A DNA stretch of 64,000 bases from Orobanche coerulescens (Eukaryota > Streptophyta > Magnoliopsida > Lamiales > Orobanchaceae). Numbering within the stretch: the stretch's first letter is position 1; the number at the start of each line of letters is the position of its first letter. Of the stretch, positions 10,165-22,437 are shown piece by piece. The stretch is from assembly GCA_033398695.1 (NCBI GenBank), contig CM065801.1, positions 54,818,358 to 54,882,357 of the forward strand, written 5' to 3'. The notes beneath the pieces are model-generated. The model saw only the letters and a list, made by a program, of their open reading frames with translations. It was not told where the DNA came from and made no database searches. The translations under genes were made by a program, and so were the position numbers.

Positions 10165-10553
10165 GTTACGTACGTTAGCAATGTGAGCTTACGTACGTAT
10201 GAATGGCATGGTTACGTACGTTAAAGCTAAGGTATTACGTCAGTAACGAAGGCATCGGACAGGACCGAGTCCTGGCCGGCAGGCGGGACCCAGTGTCGGC
10301 AACTTTCGGCAGAGGATGTTGACAGGTGAGTCAACGTACGTGTTACGTACATTATACAGGACGTGTTACGTATGTAACATGACCATTGTACTGTAGCAAG
10401 TTAACTGGTATATTACGTACGTTATATGGTATGGGGTACGTACGTAATGGACTTCACGGAATGAGACAGTGAGTTTGTTACGTACGCTATGGATTTTGGA
10501 TTACGTATGTTAAAGTTGTTACGTACGTTAAGCAAGGACACTTACGTACGTAA
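10165..10553 (+). repeat. Array of TTACGTACGTAA palindromes upstream of the A TATA box
   Basis: About a dozen copies or near copies of the 12-bp palindrome TTACGTACGTAA occur in 390 bases. The array ends about 14 bases before the TATA box. Corresponding arrays on the minus strand lie at 14589-14977, about 17440-17830, about 40110-40500 and about 43055-43445. The half site is TTACG, with an ACGT core of the kind bound by plant bZIP factors; any binding is inference. Confidence 0.85.
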
Positions 10554-10566
10554 TAAGGGGTGTGGT

Positions 10567-10574
10567 TTATATAT
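10567..10574 (+). promoter_or_regulatory. TATA box of the A LTR
   Basis: TTATATATTA follows directly on the palindrome array and precedes a pyrimidine-rich stretch, as expected for a plant LTR promoter. The minus copies keep the matching AATATATAAAC. The start site itself cannot be read from sequence. Confidence 0.6.
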
Positions 10575-10765
10575 TAAGGTGTTGTCTTTCATTTCTTTCA
10601 CGAACCTTTGAGGTGTTGCTCTCCAAAACTCGTCCCTCTTCACTTCTAAGTGTGTTCTAAACACTTTTAACTTGATTGTGAGCTTGGAATCATGGATTTA
10701 GAGCTTAGATATGGAACTATTGATGACTCTTGAAGTGATTTCTTGTGTTATCCATATTCTATGAG

Positions 10766-11772
10766 GTATGTTGGATATTTCTCCTTTTCATTTCGGAATT
10801 TTGATGTTATAGTTGATGAATGATTCGTTTGAAGATGATTGTGATCTTGTTATTAAGGTATATGAGGTGTATGTCGAAGGATGATGATGATATGCCTTGT
10901 ATACATTGATTATGATTATGGAATCATAGAGTTCTTGATGTTCTTGAGGCCATATGATGACTATGATGATTTGATAATTTGTTTAACCGATTTAAGATGG
11001 TATTCTAAATCATAGTGATGATAGTGGTTGATTTAGATGAGATGAATCTTGATATGTGGTTGAATTCCGGATTGAATATGTTATGATCATTGTTACCAAG
11101 TTGGTTCGATTATTGATATGATTATTGTTCTAGATTGATTAACCAATAGGTATAATCATTTTTCCGCGGTGAAAGGCCGTAGATTCCGTCCAGTCGGGGC
11201 TGAAGAGCTCGTAGACGAGGGCGATGAGTTCGGTGTTGGTTTTGTCATGTTGGTATCCAGGCAAGTGTTTACTTGTTCGGTTGTAATGTTTTGATGAGTA
11301 ATTCCATTTACATTTCATAAGTATTTTATGTTGTATTGCATATTGACGAATGTTCAGTGATGTTCTAAAAGGATTAGAATGCACAGTTGATGATTATTGA
11401 GATACTTGGACAATCTTGGGAAGATTGTAGTATTCGGATATTGTTGATGTCATTTTGGATATTCTTGGTCTATGGTATTCATTTCGGATGGAAGTACGGA
11501 TAGAGGTATGTTTTGTGGTAGTCGTACATAGAGGATTGTACGGGAAAGTATTCGGTATTGAGGTATTATACAGTATTGTTGTGATATTGGGATTTTTATG
11601 GTATTATCGTGATATTGGGATTTTGATGAGAATCGTTGGATTACCGAAAGTGGTAAGGTTGTCGTTGAGGTTATTATTCTCGTGATGCATGGCATGTGAA
11701 TATTTATGTTTATGTACTTGCGGTCATTTGTCGGGCATTATTGCTGACCCCGTTGTGGGACTTGTTTTTCAG
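10766..11772 (+). other. Predicted leader intron inside the A LTR
   Basis: A strong 5' splice site, ATGAG/GTATGT, lies about 195 bases after the TATA box. A CTGAC branch-point-like motif is at 11744-11748 and TTGTTTTTCAG/GT ends at 11772, 24 bases later. The same sites are kept in the minus copies (14376 to 13373, 17228 to 16230, 39900 to 38894). B and F have matching arrangements. Splicing is inferred. Confidence 0.5.
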
Positions 11773-11972
11773 GTATTGAGGATTTTGATGGTAGCGGTCG
11801 TGAGGCAAGGATTTCGGACGATACTGGCTATGGCATATTGTTGGGGAATCGTGTATTTTGTCTGTGTATTAATTATTGATGTATATGTATCTTGGACTGT
11901 ATTTCTATCCGCTGCGTGAGTTCTTTCAAATAGCTTTCGGCTTTTTGCCGACTGAGTTTCATTTCGAAAACC

Positions 11973-12312
11973 GACACTGGGTCACACGTACGTTGACTCA
12001 CCCGTAAGACTGCCGGCCAAGACTCGGTCCTGTCTGCCGACACTGGGTCACACGTACGTTGACTCACCCGTAAGTTGCCGACACTGGGTCCCGCCTGCCG
12101 GCCAAGACTCGGTCCTGTCTGATGCCTTCGTTACGGACGTAATACCTTAGCCTTAACGTACGTAACCATGCCGTACGAACATACGGTAAAATCAATTCAT
12201 ATACTCAATTCAATAACATTATCAAACGTTCACAACGTCCTCGAGCATAAATGACCATTCACGATATCCAATATATAAACGAAAAATATATCCGAAAAAT
12301 CGGGGTATTACA
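11973..12312 (-). mobile_element. Rearranged start of an A LTR, minus strand
   Basis: On the minus strand this begins TGTAATACCCCG at 12312 and covers the first few hundred bases of an A LTR, but it is scrambled between 11973 and about 12120: two near-identical blocks with CCGACACTGGGTCACACGTA (11970s and 12040s) precede a third related block with CCGACACTGGGTCCC. It meets the plus-strand A LTR at a CCGA sequence present on both sides. Confidence 0.75.
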
Positions 12313-12979
12313 CTCTACCCCCCTTAAAATAAGTTTCATCCTCGAAACTTGCAATCACTCGCACAAACAACATTTCAACGGAAAATCCCAAATCACCAAG
12401 ATAACCAAGAATTATCGAATAATCCGAACAACATACTTACAGGTCAGTGAAGACGAAGATCTCCCGTGATACTAGCATATGACACCATTTCAAAAATCTC
12501 GACACAACAAGAATGCCAAAACAAGAATAATCACAATTTGAAAATGATTGGTCTCCGCCAAGACCACAACAAGTTTAGAGCACTGTCGAGTTTTGTGGGA
12601 TCTGTGATGCTGTGTCTCCTCACCTAAAGCGCATGAGCCGCTCCTTGTCACATGCACGTATCAACAGCGTTCCACTCCATATCGAAAGCCGCACATTGCA
12701 TGTGCCTCGCACCGGCGTTCACTTCCCGATTGGAGCCGCACATTGTACATGACCACGGCACCGGCGTTCACTCCCTGCCTCGTCGGTCTCGGAAACACCA
12801 ACAATCCCCAAACCCACACATCACCACGACAGTACTCAAAAAATCACACAGAACCAAAACAACACAGTCCAAAATAGCCAGAAATCCAGCTACACAAAAA
12901 TCACGCAACTACCACACTAGTAGAGCCACATAACACACATGCCCGGTTATCACAAAACCATGGGCTCCGATACCATATT
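12313..12979 (-). mobile_element. Family A internal region, minus copy 1
   Basis: It runs from a primer site TGGTATCGGAGC (12975-12964 on the minus strand) to the hairpin (12331-12350, one base changed) and polypurine tract (12313-12325). It matches 9305-9970 in inverted orientation. An open frame on the plus strand recurs in the other copies but is antisense to the element and I do not treat it as a gene. Confidence 0.9.
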
Positions 12980-15170
12980 TGTAACACCCCAAAAACCTTA
13001 CGGGAGTATTACACGTCGTGGGCCCCTTGCCGGAACCTATCAGGATAAAAACCAATTACAAAAACGCCCAAAAAGGCCGATGACGGTAGTATTTTCCAAA
13101 ACTTACAAAATCATTTGAAAACACCCAACTACCGTAAAGACGATCAAGGCCAAAAACTCGGTTAAGGAAATCAGTTTTCGAAATGAAATTCAGTTGGCAA
13201 AAAGCCAAAAGCCATTTGAAAGAACTCACGCAGCGGATAGAAATACAGTCCAAGATACATATACATCAATAATTAATGCACAGACAAAATACACGATTCC
13301 CCAACAATATTCCATAGACAGTATCGTTCGGAATCCTCGCCTCACGACCGCTACCATCAAAATCCTCAATACCTGAAAAACATATCCCACAACGGGGTCA
13401 GCAATAATACCCGACAAATGACCGCAAGTACATAAACATAAATATTCACATGCCATGCATCATGAGAATAATAACCTCAACAACAACCTTACCACTTTCG
13501 TTAATTCAACGATTCTCATCAAAATCCCAATATCACGATAATACCATAAAAATCCCAATATCACAACAATACCGTATAATACCTCAATGCCGAATACTTT
13601 CCCATACAATCCTCTATGTACGACTACCACAAAACATACCTCTATCCGGACTTCCTTCCGAAATGCATACCATAGACCAAGAATATCCAAAATGACATCA
13701 ACAATATCCGAATACTACAATCTCACCAAGATTGTCCAAGTATCTCAATAATCATCAACTGTGCATTGTAATCCTTTTAGAACATCACTGAACATTCGTC
13801 AATATGCAATACAACATAAAATACTTATGATATGTAAATGGAATTACTCATCAAAACATTACAACCGAACAAGTAAACACTTGCCTGGATACAAACATGA
13901 CAAAACCAACACCGAACTCATCGCCCTTGTCTACGAGCTCTGCAGCCCCGACTGGACGGAATCTACGGCCTTTCACCGCGGCAAAATGATTATACCTATT
14001 GGTTAATCAATCTAGAACAATAATCATATCAATAATCGAACCAACTTGGTAACAATGATAATAACATATTTAATCCGGAATTCAACCTCATATCAAGATT
14101 CATCTCATCTAAATCAACCACTATCATCACTATGATTTAGAATACCATCTTAAATCAGTTAAACGAATTATCAAATCATCATAGGCATCATATGGCCTCA
14201 AGAACATCAAGAACTCTATGATTCCATAATCATAATCAATATATACAAGGCATATCATCTTCCTTCGACATACACCTCATATACCTTAATAACAAGATCA
14301 CAATCATCTTCAAACGAATCATTCATCAACTATAACATCAAAATTCCGAAATGAAAAGGAGAAATATCCAACATACCTCATAGAATATGGATAACACAAG
14401 AAATCACTTCAAGAGTCATCAATAGTTTCATATCCAAGCTCTAAATCCATGATTCCAAGCTCACAATCAAGTTAAAAGTGTTTAGAACACACTTAGAAGT
14501 GAAGAGGGACGAGTTTTGGAGAGCAACACCTCAAAGGTTCGTGGGAGAAATGAAAGACAACACCTCAATATATAAACTGCACCTCTTATTACGTACGTAA
14601 GTGTTCTTGCTTAACGTACGTAACAACTTTAACGTACGTAATCCAAAATCCATAGCGTACGTAACAAACTCACTGTCCCATTCCGTGAAGTCCATTACGT
14701 ACGTACCCCATACCATATAACGTACGTTATATACCAGTTAACTTGCTACAGTACAATGGTCGTGTTACGTACGTAACACGTCCTGTATAACGTACGTAAC
14801 ACGTACGTTGACTCACCTGTCAACATCCTCTGCCGAAATTTGCCGACACTGGGTCTCGCCTGCCGGCCAGGACTCGGTCCTGTCCGATGCCTTCGTTACG
14901 GATGTAATACCTTAGCCTTAACGTACGTAACCATGCCATTCTTACGTACGTAAGCACACATTGCTAGCGTACGTAACAATTCCATACTTAGCTAATTTCA
15001 GCAATTCCTGTCCAATGTCACGACATACCGAATACGAACATACGGCAAAATCAATTCATATACTCAATTCAATAACATTATCAAATGTTCACAACGTCCT
15101 CGAGCATAATTAACCATCCACGATATCCAATATATAAACGAAAAATATATCTGAAAATCGGGGTATTACA
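12980..15170 (-). mobile_element. Complete family A LTR (2191 bp), minus strand
   Basis: On the minus strand it begins TGTAATACCCC at 15170 and ends GGGGTGTTACA at 12980. Internal primer site and polypurine tract flank it on both sides, so it serves as the shared LTR of two tandem A units. It contains the palindrome array (14589-14977), TATA-like AT-rich box near 14565-14572, and predicted intron 14376 to 13373. Confidence 0.92.
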
Positions 15171-15836
15171 CTCTACCCCCTTAAAATAAGTTTCGTCCTC
15201 GAAACTTGCAATCACTCGCACAAACAACATTTCAACAGAAAATCCAAAATCACCAAGATAACCAAGAAGTATCGAATAATCCGAACAACATACTTACAGG
15301 TCAGTGAAGACGAAGATCTCCCGTGATACTAGCATATGACACCATTTCAAAAATCTCGACACAACAAGAATGCCAAAACAGGAATAATCACAATTTGAAA
15401 ACGATTGGTCTCCGCCAAGACCACAACAAGTTTAGAGCATTGTCGAGTTTTGTGGGATCTGTGACGCTGTGTCTCCTCACCTAAAGAACATGAGCCGCTC
15501 CTTGTCACATGCACGTATCACGGGCATTCCACTCCACATCGAAAGCCGCACATTGCACGTGCCTCGCACCGGAGTTCACTTCCCGATTGGAGCCGCACAT
15601 TGTACATGACCACGGCACCAGCGTTCACTCCCTGCCTCGTCGGTCTCGGAAACACCAACAATCCCCAAACTCACACATCACCACGACAGTACTCAAAAAA
15701 TCACACAAAACCAAAACAACACAGTCCAAAATAGCCAGAAATTCAGCTACACAAAAATCACGCAACTACCACACTGGTAGAGCCACATAACACACATGCC
15801 CGGTTATCACAAAACCATGGGCTCCGATACCATATT
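15171..15836 (-). mobile_element. Family A internal region, minus copy 2
   Basis: It has the same 666-base plan as the plus copy: primer site TGGTATCGGAGC at 15832-15821, three imperfect repeats, intact AAGTTTCG-AGGA-CGAAACTT hairpin (15188-15207) and polypurine tract next to 15170. It is non-coding. Confidence 0.9.
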
Positions 15837-18021
15837 TGTAACACCCCAAAAACCTTACGAGAGTATTACACGCCGTGGGCCCCTCTCCGCAACCCACCAG
15901 GCTAAAAACCAATTACAAAAACGCCCAAAAAGGCCGGTGACGGTAGTATTTTCCAAAACTTACAAAATCATTTGAAAACACCCAACTACCGTCAAGACGA
16001 TCAAGGCCAAAAACTCGGTTAAGGGAATCGGTTTTCGAAATGAAACTCAGTCGGCAAAAAGTCGAAAGCCATTTGAAAGAACTCACGCATCAGATAGAAA
16101 TATAGTCCAAGATATATATACATCAATAATTAATACACAGACAAAATACACGATTCCCCAACAATATGCCATAGCCAGTATCGTCCGGAATCCTTGCCTC
16201 ACGACCGCTACCATCAAAATCCTCAATACCTGAAAAACAAGTCCCACAACGGGGTCAGCAATAATACCCGACAAATGACCGCAAGTACATAAACATAAAT
16301 ATTCACATGCCATGCATCATGAGAATAATAATCTCAACGACAACCTTACCACTTTCGGTAATCCAACGATTCTCATCAAAATCCCAATATCACGATAATA
16401 CCATAAAAATCCCAATATCACAACAATACCGTATAATACCTCAATACCGAATACTTTCCCGTACAATCCTTTATGTACGACTACCACAAAACATACCTCT
16501 ATCCGGACTTCACTCCGAAATGCATACCATAGACCAAGAATATCCAAAATGACATCAACAATATCCGAATACTACAATCTTCCCAAGATTGTCCAAGTAT
16601 CTCAACATTCATCAACTGTGCATTCTAATCCTTTTAGAACATCACTGAACATTCGTCAATATGCAATACAACATAAAATACTTATGAAATGTAAATGGAA
16701 TTACTCATCAAAACATTACAACCGAACAAGTAAACACTTGCATGGATACCAACATGACAAAACCAACACCGAACTCATCGCCCTCTTCTACGAGCTCTTC
16801 AGCCCCGACTGGACGCAATCTACGGCCTTTCACCGCGGCAAAAACGATTATACCTATTGGTTAATCAATCTAGAACAATAATCATATCAATAATCGAACC
16901 AACTTCGTAACGATGATCATAACATATTCAATCCGGAATTCAACCTCATATCAAGATTCATCTCATCTAAATCAACCACCATCATCACTATGATTTAGAA
17001 TACCATCTTAAATCGGTAAAACGAATTATCAAATCATCATATGGCCTCAAGAACATCAAGAACTCTATGATTCCATAATCATAATCAATATATACAAGGC
17101 ATATCATCATCTTCCTTCGACATACACCTCATTTACCTTAATAACAAGATCACAATCATCTTCAAACGAATCATTCATCAACTACAACATCAAAATTCCG
17201 AAATAAAAAGGAGAAATATCCAACATACCTCATAGAATATGGATACCACAAGAAATCACTTCAAGAGTCATCAATAGTTCCATATCCAAGCTCTAAATCC
17301 ATGATTCCAAGCTCACAATCAAGTTAAAAGTGTTTAGAACACACTTAGAAGTGAAGAGGGACGAGTTTTGGAGAGCAACACCTCAAAGGTTCGTGAGAGA
17401 AATGAAAGACAACACCTTAATATATAAACCGCACCCCTTATTACGTACGTAAGTGCCCTTGCTTAATGTACGTAACAACTTTAACGTACGTAATCCAAAA
17501 TCTATAGCGTACGTAACAAACTCACTGTCTCATTCCGTGAAGTCCATTACGTACGTACCCCATACCATAACGTACGTAATATACCAGTTAACTTGCTACA
17601 GTACAATGGTTGTGTTACGTATGTAACACATCCTGTATAACGTACGTAACACGTACGTTGACTAACCTGTCAACATCCTCTGCCGAAAGTTGCCAACACT
17701 GGGTCCCGCCTGCCAGCCAGGACTCGGTCCTGTCCGATGCCTTCGTTACGGATGTAATACCTTAGCCTTAACGTACGAAACCATTCCATTCTTACGTACG
17801 TAAGCTCACATTGCTAACGTACGTAACAATTCCATACTTAGCCAATTTCAGCAATTCCTGTCCAATGTCACGACATACCGAATACGAACATATGGCAAAA
17901 TCAATTCATATACTCAATTCAATAACATTATCAAACGCTCACAACATCCTCGAGCATAATTAACCATCCACGATATCCAATATATAAACGAAAAATATAT
18001 CCGAAAAATCGGGGTATTACA
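15837..18021 (-). mobile_element. Complete family A LTR (2185 bp), minus strand
   Basis: It begins TGTAATACCCC at 18021 and ends GGGGTGTTACA at 15837 on the minus strand. It matches 12980-15170 closely throughout, with scattered single-base changes. The palindrome array is at about 17440-17830 and the predicted intron runs from 17228 to 16230. Confidence 0.92.
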
Positions 18022-18631
18022 CTCTACCCCCCTTAAAATAAGTTTCGTCCTCGAAACTTGCAATCACTCGCACAAACAACATTTCAATGGAAAATCCAAA
18101 ATCACCAAGATAACCAAGAATTATCGAATAATCCGAACAACATACTTACAGGTCAGTGAAGACGAAGATCTCCCATGATACTAGCATATGACACCATTTC
18201 AAACATCTCGACACAACAAGAATGTCAAAACATGAATAATCACAATTTGAAAACGATTGGTCTCCGCCAAGACCACAACAAGTTTAGATCACTGTCGATT
18301 TTTGTGGGATCTGTGACGCTGTGTCTCCTCACCTAAAGCGCATGATCCGCTCCTTGTCACATGCACGTATCACCGGCGTTCCACTCCACATCGAAAGCCA
18401 CACATTGCACGTGCCTCGCACCGGCGTTCACTTCCCGATTGGAGCCGCACATTGTACATGACCACATCATCGGCGTTCACTCCCTGCCTCGTCGGTCTCG
18501 AAAACACCAACAATCCCAAAATCCAACATCACCACGACAATACTCAAAAAATCACACAGAACCAAAACCACACAGTCCAAAATAGCCAGAAATCCAGCTA
18601 CACAAAAATCACGCAACTACCACACTGGTAG
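18022..18631 (-). mobile_element. Family A internal region, minus copy 3, split by B
   Basis: This is the 3' part of an A internal region, including the intact hairpin (18040-18059) and polypurine tract. It stops at CACTGGTAG (18631), where B is inserted. The rest resumes at 38440 with GGTAGAGCCACATAAC. GGTAG (18627-18631 and 38440-38444) is the target duplication. Confidence 0.92.
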
Positions 18632-18971
18632 TCTAATACCCGGTTGTAATTCATTCATTTTCATTCAGTAATTATCAGTCTGTAATTGTCACTCAGTAAT
18701 TTTCACTCATTATTAATCACTCATCATTCATGATTCAGTCATTTGGGCTCACTGCTGGCATGTTGTAACCGTGATCGTCATTTCATCTCCGTTTATAGAT
18801 CGAGACGGGAGTATTATCATTTTCACCGTGTTTGGTAGTCTTGTACTGGGAGTATCGTCTTTGGCTTGTGTTGGACTTGTTCACTTTCACATTCGTATGA
18901 TATGTTGGATCATTCATCAGTCGTAACAAGGAATCAGAGTTATCGGATTTTTCACCTTGTCCAGCATTGAG

Positions 18972-19593
18972 TTACGGCCGTAAGGATTGTAGGTTACGGC
19001 CGTAACAAGAGTTCGTTGTTTTCAGGCCATTTTGGACGAATGGGACTTACGGCCGTAAGGTCTTGTAATACGGCCGTAAGTTGAGCAGGTACGGCCGTAA
19101 GGCTTGGCCGGTTACGGCCGTACGTGTCCAGCAGGCTGCCCAAGCATTTTTGGCCGAAGGCGAGTTACGGCCGTAAGAAGGGTAGGATACGACCGTAAGT
19201 GGTATTCGTAAATTTCAGGTTTGGTCGGGCAAGGGGGACTTACGGCCGTAAGGGTTGCGACATACGGCCATAAGACGAGGAAGGTACGGCCGTAAGGCTT
19301 GGCCGGATACGGCCGTACGCTACAGGCAGGGTGCTTGGTCATTTTCGACGAAGGGGGCTTACGCCCGTAAGTTTGGCCGGCCCGTAAGGTGTGCGGGTAC
19401 GGCTGTAAGGATGTCAGCAGATGTTTTTGAGGAAGGCGAGTTACGCCCGTAACTCAGGAGCGGTTACGGCTGTAAGTCTGTCGGCAGGCTTTTGGACGAA
19501 GCCGAGCTACGGCCGTACGAGTTGGCCGGTTACGGCCGTAAGGCCGTTGACCTGGGATGTTACGGCCGTATGAAGGCCGAGTTACGGCCGTAA
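18972..19593 (+). repeat. Array of TTACGGCCGTAA palindromes in the B 5' LTR
   Basis: Some twenty copies or variants of the 12-bp palindrome TTACGGCCGTAA fill about 620 bases. The array ends 11 bases before TATATAA (19604-19610). The 3' LTR has the corresponding array at 36101-36743. The half sites TTACG and CGTAA are the same as in family A; only the middle two bases differ (GC instead of TA). Confidence 0.9.
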
Positions 19594-19603
19594 CTTCTGG
19601 CAG

Positions 19604-19610
19604 TATATAA
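19604..19610 (+). promoter_or_regulatory. TATA box of the B 5' LTR
   Basis: TATATAA is followed by GGACCCGGCC, directly after the palindrome array. The 3' LTR has the same box at 36754-36760. A pyrimidine-rich leader with TTTCTTTACTTTCACC follows. Confidence 0.7.
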
Positions 19611-21120
19611 GGACCCGGCCGAGACTTTTTCTTTACTTTCACCCTTTTCTTCACTTTGTTCCGAGAGAGAGACTTGAGGGAGGGATTTTCCATCATCAAT
19701 CATTTGAGTGTGTAATTTTCATCATCTTCATTCATTTGGGAAGCTTGGATACTCGATTTAACGCGTGTTCATCGGATCGAAGTGGTTGGATCTTCAAGAG
19801 CTAATTTCTTCAACATCTTGGATTTCGATTTTGTGTTGAGATATGATGTTTTAGACGTGATAATCATGTTATATGGAGGGATATGCATACGATTATGAGT
19901 TTGTATATAGATTCATTGGATTATTGAGGGATTATTCAAGAACACTTTGAATATCAAGTTGGATTTGGGGATTTTCGATTAATTGTAGTTATAATCACGT
20001 ATTTGGATATTCATAACGGATTATTAATCGTATTGAAGATGTTTTGTTGGTTTGAAACACTTCTTGGGGATTTGATGTTGGTATTATTGAGGTTTGGTTG
20101 TAATCAATCGGAGTTGGCCACAAAGTGTTCGATATAATGCCCCAATGAACTTGGTTTAATCGTATCGACGTTTTGAGTTCGTTATATTCGTATTTGATTC
20201 GTATATTGAACGGATTGTTGGTAATTGTATTTATTCTAGGTTGTTCGAGCAACCGATATATCAATTAGGACGTTGTTCGTGGAAGGATAATTGTCACCGG
20301 TGTTGTGTAAGTTAATTCTTACTCGGTTAAAAGGATTTCAATCCTTTTGTTGTTGATCATTCATAATCATAACTCATTCATCATTGTATTAATCATATTG
20401 AGACTTGTAAGTGTCGAAAAATCGCTTCATTAATGAGGAACGGCGGTTCCAATCATTTCATTGAAACTATCAATCACTTCATTATTACTTTCATCTCGGT
20501 GAGTCATTCTTGACTTTGTCAGATTATTATTATTCATTGATATTCATTGTGGTCATTCTCGTTTCATATGACCTTTTGGGTTCATATTGCGTGGCCGGGT
20601 GCGGATGTGTGGAATTTTTAGTCGGGCACGTGAAGGCCATGTATTGGGAGTAATACATTGGGCCGTGCACACGGTAAAGATTAACTCCGTGAGACTAATT
20701 AGGTACAAGGACGGGTGTGTCCGGTCATCCGTCTTGTACACTTGCACAGAACACTAAGGGCGTACTATGATACTCCTCTTCAGCGTAATTCATAACTAAG
20801 GATATTTCATAACTTCAGTTAAATCATGATTGTGTATTTTCAACCCTTGAGGATTGTTGTTCTATGTAACTGACCCCGTTGGGGGATTTTGTTTTCAGGT
20901 CACGGCAAGGCAAAGGCAGGGAAGAGCATGCTGACGGCGAGGAGTCCTAGTGATACTACTAGGAGGGCCCAGTCATTCCGTGTATTTCAGTCATTTCAGT
21001 CGTTCCAGTCATTTCAGAAATTCTTATTTCTCTTCAGTTGTATTTCCGCTGCAAATTCCGTATGAGATGTTATTTATTCAGGGTGGTGTATTTTATCTCC
21101 ATATAAAATATACTAGTATT

Positions 21121-22437
21121 TGTTGCGATATTTGTTGAACGCAAGTGTACGTTATCGTATACAAGTAATAAAGTGATGAGTGAGTATCGTTCCCACGAGG
21201 ACTGAATCACTAACTACCGATTTTTATGTATTCTAGTTTTATTTGAACAATCGAATTTTGGGTTTCGCAATTAATTACTAAGAGAATTAATAAAACACGA
21301 GACAGTAGAAAACAATAGCTTGAAGAAAAGGAATCAAATGATGAATAAGTCTAGGATTCTGAATCCACCTCGGTTTATTCGAATTTACTCTCGATTATCT
21401 GAAGTTAATGATTTTCCCCAATTTATTGAAGGCGGAGATTGCTAACATACTCTACCGCCTCTCCCGAGGTCAATAGATTTTTCTAAAGGCGAATAACGCA
21501 CTCTATCCCTAGGTGAATTAATTCGTCAATAGGCAAAAAGCATAAAATCTCCAAAATGCCACGTAGTTCCTATGAGTATATTCCTATCTCACAGAATAAA
21601 ACGGTCCTCACCAATAGTTCCTCACCAATTCTCCTCTCCCGATTCGAATTGAATGATTAAAACAATACAACTATTGGCCAGATAATTGAAAGCATTAAAC
21701 ACGATTGGGAAAACTCAACAAAAAGGTAATTAATTAGATAATCTCAAGCAAGTCCGTCAAAACGTAGGTTTCATCAAAATCCTAGATTAGGGTTTTACCC
21801 TGACATGCTAATAAATGAAAATACAGAATTAATGAATGAAAGCATTAAAATCAAACGCAGATGAAGCTCGGATTCCTCCGTTCTTCGGCTTCCGCCCTCT
21901 GCTCTTGAAGTCTTCTGCTTCTCTTCCTCTTCTGCCGTCTCCCCCCTGATTCCAAGATTTTCCAAGATTAAAAGATGATTAATTAGGGTCTTAAACCCTT
22001 ATTTATAGCTTTGCACAGTCTCCAAATCGCGTCCGTGTGAGTAGGTCGAGAACTGGCTTCAAAACGGCCCAAATCCGCGGAGCATACAAAAACCGCCTAG
22101 TGTGCCGCGGCTCACTAAATCATGCCCGCGGCACATGGTCTTGTTTGGATGCACAGGCGCCATTTAATTCATCTCGTGCGGCTCACTGGTGTCTTGTGGC
22201 ACAGTCTGATCTACTTTGTGCCCGCTGGTTGCCTTCCTGTGCCGCGGCCCACTTGCCTTGTGCCGCGGCCCACGGCCAAAATTTGCCATTTTCGTCCGTT
22301 TCGCCTCGTTTTAGCTTCCGGACTTCAATCTCCTGACAAACATACAAGATTAAGGCATTAAGAGCTCATTTATGCAAATTTACTCTCCAAAATAATACAA
22401 AATAATGATAAATAAGCGTATAGAAATACGCCTAACA
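21121..22437 (-). repeat. 3' LTR of C (1317 bp)
   Basis: On the minus strand it runs from TGTTAGGCGTATTTC at 22437 to ATATCGCAACA at 21121. It contains a GCCGCGGC array (22101-22277), TATAAAT (minus strand, plus positions 22001-22007), and matches the 5' LTR closely. In this copy several palindromes of the array are degraded compared with the 5' LTR. Confidence 0.92.

Larger units (their letters stand above)
9971..11972 (+). mobile_element. Family A 3' LTR, plus copy, broken at its end
   Basis: The LTR starts TGTAATACCCCG and follows the complete-copy order: palindrome array (10165-10553), TATA box, predicted leader intron, conserved CTGACCCCGTTG block. It stops at about 11972 after GAAAACCGA, where minus-strand A sequence begins, so the last 190 bases or so are missing. 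Complete A LTRs on the minus strand are 2191 bp (12980-15170) and 2185 bp (15837-18021). Confidence 0.9.

Noticed and set aside
12652..12933. Plus-strand ORF of 93 codons (MHVS...), also at 15509-15790 and shorter at 18361-18585
   Set aside because: It is antisense to the A internal region, spans its imperfect repeats and has no recognisable domain. Repetition of the DNA explains its recurrence; codon-level selection would have to be tested.
14589..14977. Regular palindromes resembling a CRISPR array
   Set aside because: This is plant LTR DNA. Units are 12-bp palindromes at uneven spacing without constant repeats or equal spacers, and there are no cas genes.
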